Shown here piece after piece: positions 1 to 8,333 of a stretch of DNA of 12,433 nucleotides. Location of the stretch: positions 1 through 12,433 of the forward strand of contig WKLE02005671.1 of assembly GCA_014885115.2 (NCBI GenBank), in the 5' to 3' direction. Position numbers and translations under genes: made by a program. How positions within the stretch are numbered: the stretch's first letter is position 1; the number at the start of each line of letters is the position of its first letter. The stretch is from Asterionellopsis glacialis. Its lineage: Eukaryota > Bacillariophyta > Plagiogrammaphyceae > Rhaphoneidales > Asterionellopsidaceae. The notes beneath the pieces are model-generated. The model did no database searches. It had not been told where the DNA came from and saw only the letters and a list, made by a program, of their open reading frames with translations.

Positions 1-108
1 AACCACTCGATTCTATCCTCTAGGTGGTATCGTTGCTTTAGGGGCACGATAGCCTGTTGACTAGGTTCGTAGTTTCAACAGTTGGCATCAATCTCATCTA
101 AAAGACAG

Positions 109-144
109 ATGAGCGTCCAAGACGAAGACGATAACAACAGGTAA
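109..144 (+). promoter_or_regulatory. Upstream mini-ORF in frame with the kinase gene
   Basis: An ATG at 109 opens an 11-codon frame (MSVQDEDDNNR) that ends at a TAA at 142-144. It lies in the same frame as the kinase ATG at 169 and stops 24 bases before it. If transcription starts upstream of 109, ribosomes would meet this frame first, so it could reduce kinase translation or work through re-initiation. The stop overlaps a CAG|GTAAAT string that resembles a splice donor, but no AG acceptor exists before the conserved phosphate-binding motif, so a spliced N-terminal extension is unlikely. The transcript start is not visible from sequence, so the regulatory role is inference. Confidence 0.3.
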
Positions 145-168
145 ATCCGCAATTACCATCTACTTGAC

Positions 169-1125
169 ATGGCGTCTTCTTGGTTCATCGGAGTTGACGG
201 CGGTGGAACATCGACCGAACTTGCACTAATTGACGAGAAGGGTTCACTTGTACATAGCTTTACTTCAAAAGCAAGTAATTGGAATAGCATCGGAAAAGAA
301 AAGTCGAAACATGTTCTCATCACTGCTATTGATGAATTGATCAATGGTCGCATCCAGGTTGGACAAGTTACGGCTATCTGTTTGTCCCTTTCGGGCATTC
401 ACGTTAGAGAAGACCAAGAGATGGTTAAAAAATGGGTATCCGAGCTTCTTCAAAATGCTATGATCATTGTGGAAAACGATGTTGTAGCTGCACTAGCTAG
501 CGGTACTGTGGGGAAATTACAGGGAGTCACTTGCATTGCAGGCACAGGAATGAATTGTTATGGAAGATTGGCTTCAGGCAAGGAAGCCTCTGCAGGGGGC
601 ATGGGACCATTACTAGGTGACAGAGGTAGTGGACATGCTATTGGGCAGGAAGCATTAGATGTGTGCGCCAGAGCCAATGATGGACGGTTAGAAAATACTG
701 CCTTGCTCCCTGCTTTACTTGATCGACTTCAGTGCTCTCGATTTGAAGAGCTCATTTCCTGGCGTTATCATGCTGATTGTACGAACGATATCGTAGCGTC
801 TTTAGCTCTTGTTGTTTTTGAGTGTGCCAACAAAGGAGACGGAGCAGCCATGAAAATTGTAAACGATGCATCAATTGAGCTGTTTGAAGCTATAAAAGCA
901 GTTGTGAAGTCCTTAGACCTTAGCTCATCAAGCTTTACACTAGTTTTGGCTGGCAGTCTTTGGAAAAATGAAAATATAATTGAAAGTGTGAGTAAGAAAG
1001 CGAGGGAACTCTGGGGATCTGTTAACATTGTAATCCCTGATATCAGTGGTGCTCAGGGTGCGGCTCTGGTTGCGAAGAATTGCAGTCATAGAAATGCACA
1101 TCAAGATATTTCATACTGTAAATAA
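169..1125 (+). CDS. NAGK: N-acetyl-D-glucosamine kinase-like protein (BadF/BadG/BcrA/BcrD ATPase family)
   Basis: This 318-residue protein probably phosphorylates N-acetylglucosamine with ATP to the 6-phosphate, a cytosolic salvage step feeding UDP-GlcNAc for glycoproteins or chitin. The ASKHA-fold landmarks are in order: phosphate-1 loop GVDGGGTST at 8-16 with Asp10; VENDVVAAL at 101-109, whose Asp104 is at the position of the catalytic base; phosphate-2 motif AGTGMNCYG at 124-132; GGMGPLLGDRGSG at 143-155; and adenosine motif LVLAGSL at 258-264. The stretch after the GDxGSG motif (DGR, then 'ELISW.Y', 'CA.KGD', 'IKAVV') follows the plant NAGK pattern. Length is close to the family's roughly 340. 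No signal peptide or membrane segment is seen. The ATG has G at -3 and +4, and a frame stop at 142 blocks extension. It converges on the CLU gene. Family assignment is firm; exact sugar specificity is inferred, and a related hexosamine kinase is possible. Confidence 0.85.
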   Translation: MASSWFIGVDGGGTSTELALIDEKGSLVHSFTSKASNWNSIGKEKSKHVLITAIDELINGRIQVGQVTAICLSLSGIHVREDQEMVKKWVSELLQNAMIIVENDVVAALASGTVGKLQGVTCIAGTGMNCYGRLASGKEASAGGMGPLLGDRGSGHAIGQEALDVCARANDGRLENTALLPALLDRLQCSRFEELISWRYHADCTNDIVASLALVVFECANKGDGAAMKIVNDASIELFEAIKAVVKSLDLSSSSFTLVLAGSLWKNENIIESVSKKARELWGSVNIVIPDISGAQGAALVAKNCSHRNAHQDISYCK

Positions 1126-1174
1126 GGTTCCTTTTATAATTATATTTTAAAGAACGAGTTCATCTATTCATTAT
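1126..1174. other. Short AT-rich convergent intergenic gap
   Basis: Only 49 bases separate the TAA of the kinase gene from the TAA of the CLU gene on the other strand. The gap is AT-rich (tataattatattttaaag near 1135-1152). Both 3' untranslated regions must therefore either be very short or run into the opposite gene, giving overlapping sense and antisense transcript ends. No separate terminator structure was recognised. Confidence 0.6.
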
Positions 1175-4100
1175 TTATTTCTTCTTTTTTCCTTTCTTCT
1201 TCTTCTTCTTTTTAGATTCCTCTTCTTCATCGGCCTCGATCTGACTAGCAATCGCATCAGCAGCTTCTTCCTCGAGGCGTTTCTTATCCTCCTGGACCTT
1301 CGACTTCCCTTGTTCTACAGCCATTTGCGTCAACTTTTGCAGCGTAGATGCACTACTCTTGGCAAGTTCGTGATCGTCTCCAACCAAAAGGCAATATAAG
1401 CGATACGCCTTCTTTTCAGCGTCAACTGCATTTTTGAAGTTACCAAGGTTCGCAAGAATTATAGCCATGCTCTTTGAAATCATGGCCTCCATTAATCGAT
1501 CGCAAGAAGGACGAGTGCTTGCTTCTTCATAGAATCGAAGTGCATCGGCGCTTTTTGAACACTCATGATAGAGCGACCCGAGCTTGTGGTAAGCATTGCA
1601 GAGTTCCACGTAGCGCGGACCAGCCATGAGCTCCATAAGATAGGATGCAGCTCTTAGGTGCTTTATTCCACCATCGATTACGCCTGAATTCAAAAGGATA
1701 TGCGATAGAGTTGAATGCGCTGTCATTACATCGGCACTGTCAAAACCATTCAATTGCATAAGCAAACCAAGCGAACGAGCAGCATTGGCAGCTGCCATCT
1801 GTGGCTCACCAGCCTCAAACAGAATGGCTGATGTCAAGTCCAAGCATCGTGCAATGCTTGCATGCATAGCTGTGTCAGTCACACGCTGGTACAGGTTTGC
1901 TGCTTCTTGAGCAAGTTCTAACGCTTGCGGCAATGCTCTGGCTTGGTAATGGAAATGAGCCGCCTCTAACGTGGCCTTCGCATCGGGTAAGGCAATGTGA
2001 AGAGAAGGGGGGCCACCAGATGCACTCATGGTGTAAGGAACAAAGCCTTCACCGCCGTGAGCAGCAGCATGTTTCACCAATGGTACTACCTCAACAATAT
2101 CGACAGGCGAAATGGGGTATGACGCAGTGAGTCTTCCACCCGAGCTAGTGCCTCCACTACACAAGCACTTTCCTCCGATAGCGTAATTTCGTGCAACTAG
2201 TCGAACTCCAGTTCTCTGACAAACTCGTCTCAACAACGGAATGTATAGTGCACGACGCGACGATACAGAGGTGTTGTACAAGGTTAAGGTGTATCGGAAT
2301 CGACGTGCGACTTCAGCCTCAATATCACTCCATACCTGTCCTCTTGATCGAACAGGGGGGAGAACTGTGTCAACCCTTCCGCCAGTATCAAACATTGTTA
2401 GTGCATTGAATTCGTCGTCATCAGGCATTGAGCTAGTCTCCTTCTCGATTCTCATCTCAGTTTCACCTGCTGTCTCTTCTCCGGAAGAAACTAATGCGCT
2501 AAGGAAAGATGCAATAGTTTGTGCAGGCTGTGTTGCAGCTGCGCACCCATTTTCTGTGAGGTACGAATCTAAAACATGTCTCGCTGCGCGTGCTACCATT
2601 TCGCATTCAAGCATTTCAAGCCAGCATTCAGGAATGAGACGGCGAGGGATGTGCTTCACTTGTCCAGATTTGATCAACTCAGATATCTTGCGATCCTGTT
2701 CCTCCTCCTTTGATGCCAATATAGCCAAGCGGCCTAAATAACGGCAATTTACTCCACGTTGATGCAGGAAATCTGTGAGGTTCTTACCATCAACAGGGAC
2801 ATTGTTTGCAGAATCTTTCAATTCCTGAGTAATGCTGGGAAGAATCTGGTCCCACAAATATGCTGCAGCCTCTCGTGCGTGTTCCTCATCCTTTTTCAAT
2901 TGATCATAAGCTTCAGCATCGATGGACTCAAGTGACCTTGTTCCAGGTAAGAAAACATTCACGTTATAACGAAGCTCTTCCAAATAATCCTCGTCTTCTT
3001 TGGTGATCGTTTCAGATTGTTCCTTTTCGTCATCTTTGTTATCATTTTCCTTAGATTCTGAACTTTTCTCATCGCTTTTATCACTTTCCTTGGTAGTGGA
3101 ATCGTCTTCCTTCTTGGAATCCTTCTCTTTCTTCTTCTTCTTCTTTTCTTCAAGGTATGCTTTCATTTTCTTTTGGGTCATCAATGTAATCAATTCTGGT
3201 CGAAGAACATTCATAACAAATTCATCATCTTCCAAAGTGTCAGGAATTAAACGTTTTCCCTTGCCATTACTTGGACTTTCCTTTGTAGTAGTCTCCCATT
3301 TGCCGGTTCCTCCCTGTGATTCAGGAACCCAGTTAGCATCACGAGGTGTTAAACGGACCAAGTCCAGGATATAATCACGTTGGTCACTTCCGCGGATTCC
3401 CTTTGCCTCCATTGGTGCACAGATAGTAATGGTAGCATTCTTATCATCTTCAGCATTATCATCCTTGGGAATATCGGGCAAAAAGTTCATTAGAGATCGT
3501 TTCTGTTCGATTTCTTCAAGGAGCTCATCTGATAAGGGCTTTTTGGGTACCTTACGCGATGCAACCATCAAAAGCTTACCAAGATTTTCTTCCAATGTCT
3601 TGTGCAGTCCTTCATCCCATGCAAGGGGACATGAAGCTTCAACAGCTCCATAAAGTAGGGTATGTGTTTTCTCTCCAAGCAAAATACCTGGAACAATACT
3701 CTGACAAACAAAACGAGTTCCGAGATAATCCACTAGTACAGTGGCAAGACTGTACAAACCACTTATATCCATTCTATGTAGGCATCCCATACATTGAGCA
3801 TCTCGGGCAGCTGACTTTTTAGATGCAGCATCACCTCTAGCAACCTTCATGGTTTCAACTCCAGCATCAACCGCACGGGAGAAGAAAATATTATTCAAAA
3901 GATACACATGTGTCCGTGCAGGTTCGTTCGGGTTCATGGGGGCAACATGACCATCACAAATGGCTTTCACTCCAACGACAGCTGCTTCACCAAATTCACT
4001 CAAAACTTTATGAATCACTCGAGCACGTTCAATACGTTCGTTTAAGTTTGTCTTGGGCATTTCTCTAGCCGACTGAAGTTCATCATTCCAATCCTTGATA

Positions 4101-5887
4101 CCTAACTTGGGGTCCATTCCGAACATATTTCCTAAATCATTTTCTGTTACAGTTGTATTGTATTCGTGAAGACCATTATGATTCCAAGAGTCTCCAGTTG
4201 TGGGAATAGCGACCAACCATGATGGACGAAGAATCACTGTATCGATACCAGTGGATGCCATAGCGGATGATGGATCATTAAACCCGTGAAAGTCTCCTCG
4301 GACAGCCACACGGAACAATGATTGTAAGGGACTATCGACTGATAAAGATGTTAATTCTGCTCTTTCCTTGGAGGCAACAAGAGCATCGGACCACTTTTCA
4401 CGGAGAGATTTTGATTTTTGTAACAAACAATCCAATAATGTATGAGAGAAGCACGGGACTGATGCAGGAGAGGGATCAAATTGATGCTTTCCATTGGCCA
4501 CAACTTTGGTACGGTTCACATAAAATCCTGTGGGGACAGCTGTAATGGAAATGATGGGTTCATCTGAATCAGGTGGTGTAACTTCAAGGTAGGCAAGATC
4601 ACCCATAAGACGACGACGGGGTGGAGGTGGATGGAATCCACTGTAACGGATTGTACAATTGATACGTGTCCTTTCCTCAAGTTCATTCAATAATGATGCT
4701 TTCTCTTTCAAGGGAAGGTCTGCCTTGTGTTCTCCCTTAACATTGGTCTCATCTGATAAAGAAACTGTGGGATCTTTACTATTCTCAGCATCTTTCTTTT
4801 TGTTCTTATTCTTTTTCTTTTTTTTGGAGCTTGATGATGAGTCATTGTTGGTTGATTTTGCATTGTTATTTCCTGCATTGGACAACAAATGTTCCTCTTC
4901 TCCACTGGCCAAGTAATAAAAATCTTTGAGATTTTTAGCATCCACCGTAATAGGACGGTCAGTTGGAAATTTGGGTAATTGATTGGCCATGCCTTCAGCT
5001 TTCTCTACGAGCTTTTTTTTCGCTTGTTCCTCTTTAGCTGCCGCATCTTCTTTTTCATTGGTTTCTCCACCTCCGTTCGACGCAGCACCATTATCGTTCT
5101 TGTCATTTTCCTTTCCGGCAGCAGCCTTTTCTTCTTCGGATCCTTCCACGATTTTCCCAGCAGCAGCATCACCACCAACACCTGCCTCTTCTTCTTCGGC
5201 TGCCGCCGCTGCTGCAGTATCTACCAGAGATGTTGTACTGGGAGCATTTCCATCTAACAATGAGCGGAGTCGAACAACATGATCACGAATTCCACCTACA
5301 TCGTAACGTTCCAATACAACACGAAAGGATGAACCATCTTGAAGACCTAATTCTAAAAGTGGTTGAAGATCACCATAATCGTCTAAAATAATTTCTTCTT
5401 GTTGTGTTGTTGGTGTTGGTGATCCGTCCTCCTTTTCGTCTCCTGATTGGTACAAATTCTTAAATGACATTGGAACAGATACAACCGCATCTTTTCCTGT
5501 AAAAGGTGAAACTACATCAAATTGAGTAGTAGTTTCTGGTGCCTTGGTGGAGGCATCCGCATCCTTTGCTGCTGAGTTTTCCAGGATGAGACGATAACTT
5601 GTCAAATGAGCAAATCCAAGAACTTCACCAAGTGCTGCACGTAAACTAGCAACAGGTTCTTCAACTCGAATGGGTGGAAGTGCTATAGCATGGTTGGAGC
5701 TATTATCAACAGCGGCGTCATTCTTTTTATCTTGAAGTGGAGGAAGCACTGACAAATTTTTGAAAAACAATGGAGGAGGACTGGTATCTTCATCCTCACC
5801 AGCTGTTACTTCCTTTTTGCCTTCTTCTTCTTCTTCTTCTACGAGGGTTGGCGTGGGAGGAATCTCATCGTTTGTTTCATTACTCAT
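1175..5887 (-). CDS. CLU: Clustered mitochondria protein (CLU/CLUH/FRIENDLY family)
   Basis: This 1570-residue protein is a CLU homologue. Family members are cytosolic RNA-binding proteins that associate with mRNAs of nuclear-encoded mitochondrial proteins, and their loss makes mitochondria clump. Domains in order: CLU N-terminal region (about 190-212, ending RDHVVRLRSLL); GFHPPPPRRRLMGDLAYLEV near 415-436 and GFYVN near 454; CLU domain from about 599 (WNDELQ) through NNIFFS (about 665), CQSIVPGIL (about 728) and RDYILDLVRLTPRDANW (about 835-852) to LRPELI (about 893); eIF3-p135-like central domain with WSDIEAEVARRF near 1185; and TPR repeats at about 1310-1520. Disordered linkers interrupt it: Ala/Glu/Lys-rich about 235-395, a KKKKKKEKDSKKE-type acidic-basic stretch about 910-965, and a poly-lysine tail at 1559-1570. 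There are no introns over 4.7 kb. The ATG has A at -3. It is longer than Arabidopsis FRIENDLY (about 1400) because of the linkers; a plant REC-type paralogue is the main alternative. Confidence 0.93.
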   Translation of the reverse strand: MSNETNDEIPPTPTLVEEEEEEGKKEVTAGEDEDTSPPPLFFKNLSVLPPLQDKKNDAAVDNSSNHAIALPPIRVEEPVASLRAALGEVLGFAHLTSYRLILENSAAKDADASTKAPETTTQFDVVSPFTGKDAVVSVPMSFKNLYQSGDEKEDGSPTPTTQQEEIILDDYGDLQPLLELGLQDGSSFRVVLERYDVGGIRDHVVRLRSLLDGNAPSTTSLVDTAAAAAAEEEEAGVGGDAAAGKIVEGSEEEKAAAGKENDKNDNGAASNGGGETNEKEDAAAKEEQAKKKLVEKAEGMANQLPKFPTDRPITVDAKNLKDFYYLASGEEEHLLSNAGNNNAKSTNNDSSSSSKKKKKNKNKKKDAENSKDPTVSLSDETNVKGEHKADLPLKEKASLLNELEERTRINCTIRYSGFHPPPPRRRLMGDLAYLEVTPPDSDEPIISITAVPTGFYVNRTKVVANGKHQFDPSPASVPCFSHTLLDCLLQKSKSLREKWSDALVASKERAELTSLSVDSPLQSLFRVAVRGDFHGFNDPSSAMASTGIDTVILRPSWLVAIPTTGDSWNHNGLHEYNTTVTENDLGNMFGMDPKLGIKDWNDELQSAREMPKTNLNERIERARVIHKVLSEFGEAAVVGVKAICDGHVAPMNPNEPARTHVYLLNNIFFSRAVDAGVETMKVARGDAASKKSAARDAQCMGCLHRMDISGLYSLATVLVDYLGTRFVCQSIVPGILLGEKTHTLLYGAVEASCPLAWDEGLHKTLEENLGKLLMVASRKVPKKPLSDELLEEIEQKRSLMNFLPDIPKDDNAEDDKNATITICAPMEAKGIRGSDQRDYILDLVRLTPRDANWVPESQGGTGKWETTTKESPSNGKGKRLIPDTLEDDEFVMNVLRPELITLMTQKKMKAYLEEKKKKKKEKDSKKEDDSTTKESDKSDEKSSESKENDNKDDEKEQSETITKEDEDYLEELRYNVNVFLPGTRSLESIDAEAYDQLKKDEEHAREAAAYLWDQILPSITQELKDSANNVPVDGKNLTDFLHQRGVNCRYLGRLAILASKEEEQDRKISELIKSGQVKHIPRRLIPECWLEMLECEMVARAARHVLDSYLTENGCAAATQPAQTIASFLSALVSSGEETAGETEMRIEKETSSMPDDDEFNALTMFDTGGRVDTVLPPVRSRGQVWSDIEAEVARRFRYTLTLYNTSVSSRRALYIPLLRRVCQRTGVRLVARNYAIGGKCLCSGGTSSGGRLTASYPISPVDIVEVVPLVKHAAAHGGEGFVPYTMSASGGPPSLHIALPDAKATLEAAHFHYQARALPQALELAQEAANLYQRVTDTAMHASIARCLDLTSAILFEAGEPQMAAANAARSLGLLMQLNGFDSADVMTAHSTLSHILLNSGVIDGGIKHLRAASYLMELMAGPRYVELCNAYHKLGSLYHECSKSADALRFYEEASTRPSCDRLMEAMISKSMAIILANLGNFKNAVDAEKKAYRLYCLLVGDDHELAKSSASTLQKLTQMAVEQGKSKVQEDKKRLEEEAADAIASQIEADEEEESKKKKKKKGKKKK

Positions 5888-5910
5888 TTTTAAAAATAAA
5901 TTTGTTTAAT

Positions 5911-5987
5911 ACGTCAAAATATCTGTCTTCGTAGAATGGTGTCACGCAACCGAAGTGGCGACGATCAATTCAGTAGGTAGTTGACGT
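5911..5987 (-). promoter_or_regulatory. Pair of TGACGT/ACGTCA (CRE/bZIP-type) motifs upstream of CLU
   Basis: ACGTCA lies at 5911-5916 and TGACGT, within ttgacgtgcgcg, at 5982-5987; both are within 100 bases of the CLU start codon. TGACGT and ACGTCA are the cores of the CO2/cAMP-responsive elements described in diatom carbonic anhydrase promoters and of generic bZIP sites. Two copies so near a start are suggestive, but 6-mers occur by chance and the transcript start is unknown, so this is a weak call. Confidence 0.3.
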
Positions 5988-6105
5988 GCGCGTTTTGCGT
6001 TTGGCACCAAAATATACAAGAGGAATTCTTTACAATATCAATGACAAAATAACAATCACCCCCCCCTCCAAAAAAAGAGACAAGATGAATGTCGCCAAGG
6101 ATGGT

Positions 6106-6121
6106 AGAGAGAGAGAGAGAG
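6106..6121. repeat. (AG)8 microsatellite
   Basis: Eight perfect AG units are seen. They sit in the divergent intergenic region between homopolymer tracts (C8 at 6059-6066 and an A-tract from about 6152), about 220 bases upstream of the CLU start. Such tracts are length-variable and may also act as GAGA-type promoter DNA, which is not shown here. Confidence 0.85.
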
Positions 6122-6465
6122 TGCTGTGTCAATGGATACTTTTTTCGATTTGAAAAAAAAATCTTGTGTGCACTTGCGTATTTTTGACTTTTTTGGAGTA
6201 TGAATGGCAATCATAAAAACATTTACTGGTATTTTGTCGGATCTATTTTTTTGGAGAGAAGAGATGCACGGTTTTGGATGGAATAGAGAAGAGGAAAGAA
6301 GAACAGAACGAAAGGACGGCGATGCGAACCACAAAAATCAAGTCACCAGACATTTTGACACATCTGGTTTTGGACACCCGGACAGACATACGTACCCTTT
6401 AGGAGTTACAAGATAGTATCTGATATTGTACAGAAGGGGAGTGAACAATCGAAAGACCTAATTTG

Positions 6466-6487
6466 CCGTTATATATCCGTTATATAT
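6466..6487 (+). promoter_or_regulatory. Perfect 11-bp tandem duplication CCGTTATATAT (TATA-like)
   Basis: The unit ccgttatatat occurs twice with no spacer (6466-6476 and 6477-6487), followed by tatttacccctcccgcag. TATATAT in each copy resembles a TATA element. It would serve the gene starting at 6849 if the 5' leader is about 330 bases, which fits the long purine-rich stretch that follows. The duplication is seen directly; promoter function is inferred. Confidence 0.35.
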
Positions 6488-6548
6488 TATTTACCCCTCC
6501 CGCAGCGCTGACTCTTCTAACTCGCCTGCGAAATTATCCCAACGAATA

Positions 6549-6611
6549 TGAGCGAAGAATAGAGGGGGAGTGAAAGAAAGAGAAGCTCAAAGACTCAAGA
6601 GAAAAAAGACC
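6549..6611 (+). other. Purine-rich leader of the downstream gene
   Basis: This stretch is almost entirely A and G on the plus strand (for example agagggggagtgaaagaaag at 6561-6580). It lies between the TATA-like duplication and the ATG at 6849 and is probably part of the 5' untranslated region or core promoter. No upstream ATG-initiated frame of note was recognised in it. Confidence 0.35.
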
Positions 6612-6848
6612 AAGACCCAACAGCTTTACTGAAAGACCCCGAGTCTGAGTTCATATTTCACAAGTTCAGAGTAGAGGTTGTTAACATCGTTCCACCCATT
6701 ATTTTCCATTCCATTCGACAACGCTCTGGAAGAATATTCACTCCACACTAAAAAAACCAAAGGGAATCGACAGAAACGACCTCATTGAAAATCATCATCA
6801 TCACTGGAACCGCAAAGACCTCGTTTTCGTAGACTGCGCGTGACAAAT

Positions 6849-8333
6849 ATGAATTTTGAGGCATTTACGTCCCGCGTGACTGCCTCGGCAGCTTTAGTGA
6901 CGGATGCGGCTCGATCATTCAACAATTTGGATCAAATGGCATCTCAAGATGAGTATGTGCATAGTCCTGACTTGAAACTATCACGTGAATCATCGTCAGT
7001 GCCATCACGACGCCAAAATCAGAAAACGACGGCACCACAAACGACAAACGAGAAAAACAGCACTAATACTGTACCGATGCAACAACCAGAACAAGAAGAA
7101 CTGGAAACGTTTAGTCGTTCCAGTAGTGTTGCTGATGAATTGCATCAACAACGGTTAGAACAATCCTCTGCTGTGACTGTTCCGATGCATGACCGATTTG
7201 ACCATCACGAGAGTGGTAATGATACATGGATGCAACAAAGTGATTCTACTACTGCTGCTGCTGCTACGACCAGTCAAATAGCTAGTCTTTCTTCAACACG
7301 ACCCAACCGCAATCAATTTCTAAGCACTCATTCATTACCAGAGGAATATAAATACAATTCGACACGACCACCTACTGCTGCTCGTGCAGATGATATGTTT
7401 TCCACGATATCAAGATCTCCACCAAAAAGACAAACAACTATGCCATTATTGTCAGTTGTATCGGATCTTATGAAAGATAATCAAAATAAGAAAGAGACAA
7501 CAACAACGACAACTGGGAAAGACAGTTCTTTAGTACAGCAGCAAACGAAACATCACGCCTCCCTATCTACTACTGGGAGTAGACAGTCTAGTCGCCATTC
7601 TACTACAACCAACACACCTTACACAAGTGGTGATGATAGCAGTGATAGTGATGATGATTCTGATGCAGATGAATATGATCCAGTCATAGATATGATTAAA
7701 GCTGAAAAGAAAACTGCCAAAACAAAAGTACAAGAGTCAGCTTTAGAAGAAAAGGCTATGCGTGAAATAAGTAAAAATCCGAATCGTTTCAACGAAGGAT
7801 TGGATTATCGAATGTCACTACCTGAACAACCACAAGTACAACTGCAGCAGGATGAAGAAATCGGAAGATTTTCTTCAGTGTGTCAGACTCTGGAACATAC
7901 GCCTTCATTTGTAGAATCAACTAATAAATGGGAATGGGTCAAAACCATGACATCTTCACGAGTCAATCAAATATTAGTTGGAGGAAATGAAGGAGGAGCA
8001 ACAACGACAACAAGCACGAACCAAAGAGAAATGACACCACTTACAGCACATTTATCACGAAATAAGCAAAACAATGAACACGGATTAGCACCAGATCCAA
8101 ATGAAAATTTTCAAGTTGTTGTGTCAAGTTCTATATTGGGGGCAGATGAACAAGCTGAATTAGATCGATTACGACAAGCATCAACAGCATCCGCTGACCC
8201 ATTTTCAACAGCACTGAAATTTGTGGAACGGAAACCACAGTTTGTGGCTGTTGGAGTGATATTCGTGTTGGTTGTGGCCATGTACTTTTGGATGGGTGAA
8301 CGAGTTGTGAAAGCAGAAAGTGAGCTAAACTAA
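6849..8333 (+). CDS. Ser/Thr/Gln-rich protein with a single C-terminal membrane anchor (unknown function)
   Basis: I do not recognise this 494-residue protein. The longest frame opens at a GTG at 6840, but the first ATG at 6849 (A at -3) is the sensible eukaryotic start. The N-terminus (MNFEAFTSRVTASAALVTDA) could form an amphipathic helix and is not a signal peptide. Residues 30 to about 260 are Ser/Thr/Gln/Asn-rich and look disordered. An acidic cluster (SSDSDDDSDADEYD) lies near 264-277, followed by a charged, probably helical block to about 330, an aromatic patch KWEWVKTM near 361 and a helix SSILGADEQAELDRL near 427. A hydrophobic segment at 465-483 is followed by only 11 residues (ERVVKAESELN). 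This is the topology of a tail-anchored protein, inserted after translation into ER, Golgi, mitochondrial or plastid outer membrane with the bulk in the cytosol. An adaptor or tether role is a guess; no enzyme motif is present. Confidence 0.8.
   Translation: MNFEAFTSRVTASAALVTDAARSFNNLDQMASQDEYVHSPDLKLSRESSSVPSRRQNQKTTAPQTTNEKNSTNTVPMQQPEQEELETFSRSSSVADELHQQRLEQSSAVTVPMHDRFDHHESGNDTWMQQSDSTTAAAATTSQIASLSSTRPNRNQFLSTHSLPEEYKYNSTRPPTAARADDMFSTISRSPPKRQTTMPLLSVVSDLMKDNQNKKETTTTTTGKDSSLVQQQTKHHASLSTTGSRQSSRHSTTTNTPYTSGDDSSDSDDDSDADEYDPVIDMIKAEKKTAKTKVQESALEEKAMREISKNPNRFNEGLDYRMSLPEQPQVQLQQDEEIGRFSSVCQTLEHTPSFVESTNKWEWVKTMTSSRVNQILVGGNEGGATTTTSTNQREMTPLTAHLSRNKQNNEHGLAPDPNENFQVVVSSSILGADEQAELDRLRQASTASADPFSTALKFVERKPQFVAVGVIFVLVVAMYFWMGERVVKAESELN

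Larger units (their letters stand above)
5888..6848. other. Divergent intergenic region between CLU and the tail-anchored protein gene
   Basis: About 960 bases carry no convincing gene. Short frames here (for example 5965-6210 and 6056-6334 on the minus strand, 6204-6416 on the plus strand) are low in complexity and lack recognisable protein character. The region must contain both promoters and both 5' leaders. It holds eight consecutive C residues at 6059-6066, a GA microsatellite, T- and A-tracts, a TATA-rich 11-bp tandem duplication and a purine-rich leader, described separately where informative. Confidence 0.7.

Noticed and set aside
61..75. GGTTCGTAG resembling a tRNA B box
   Set aside because: No matching A box or acceptor stem at the proper distance, and the invariant A of the TTCGA core is absent.
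139..146. CAG|GTAAAT as a splice donor for an N-terminal exon of the kinase
   Set aside because: No AG acceptor occurs before the essential GVDGGGTST motif, so splicing from here would remove the nucleotide-binding loop.
2959..3374. ORFs overlapping the CLU gene, one lysine/arginine-rich (minus strand) and one serine/phenylalanine-rich (plus strand)
   Set aside because: They are shadows of the GA-rich repeat DNA encoding the charged CLU linker in other frames.
5965..6416. Short ORFs in the divergent intergenic region on both strands
   Set aside because: They run through homopolymers and the GA microsatellite, overlap each other and show no conserved protein features.
6840..6848. GTG as start of the tail-anchored protein, three codons before the ATG
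   Set aside because: The genes are nuclear eukaryotic in character; an ATG with A at -3 lies at 6849, so the GTG start is an artefact of using bacterial start codons. The same applies to the TTG at 10871.
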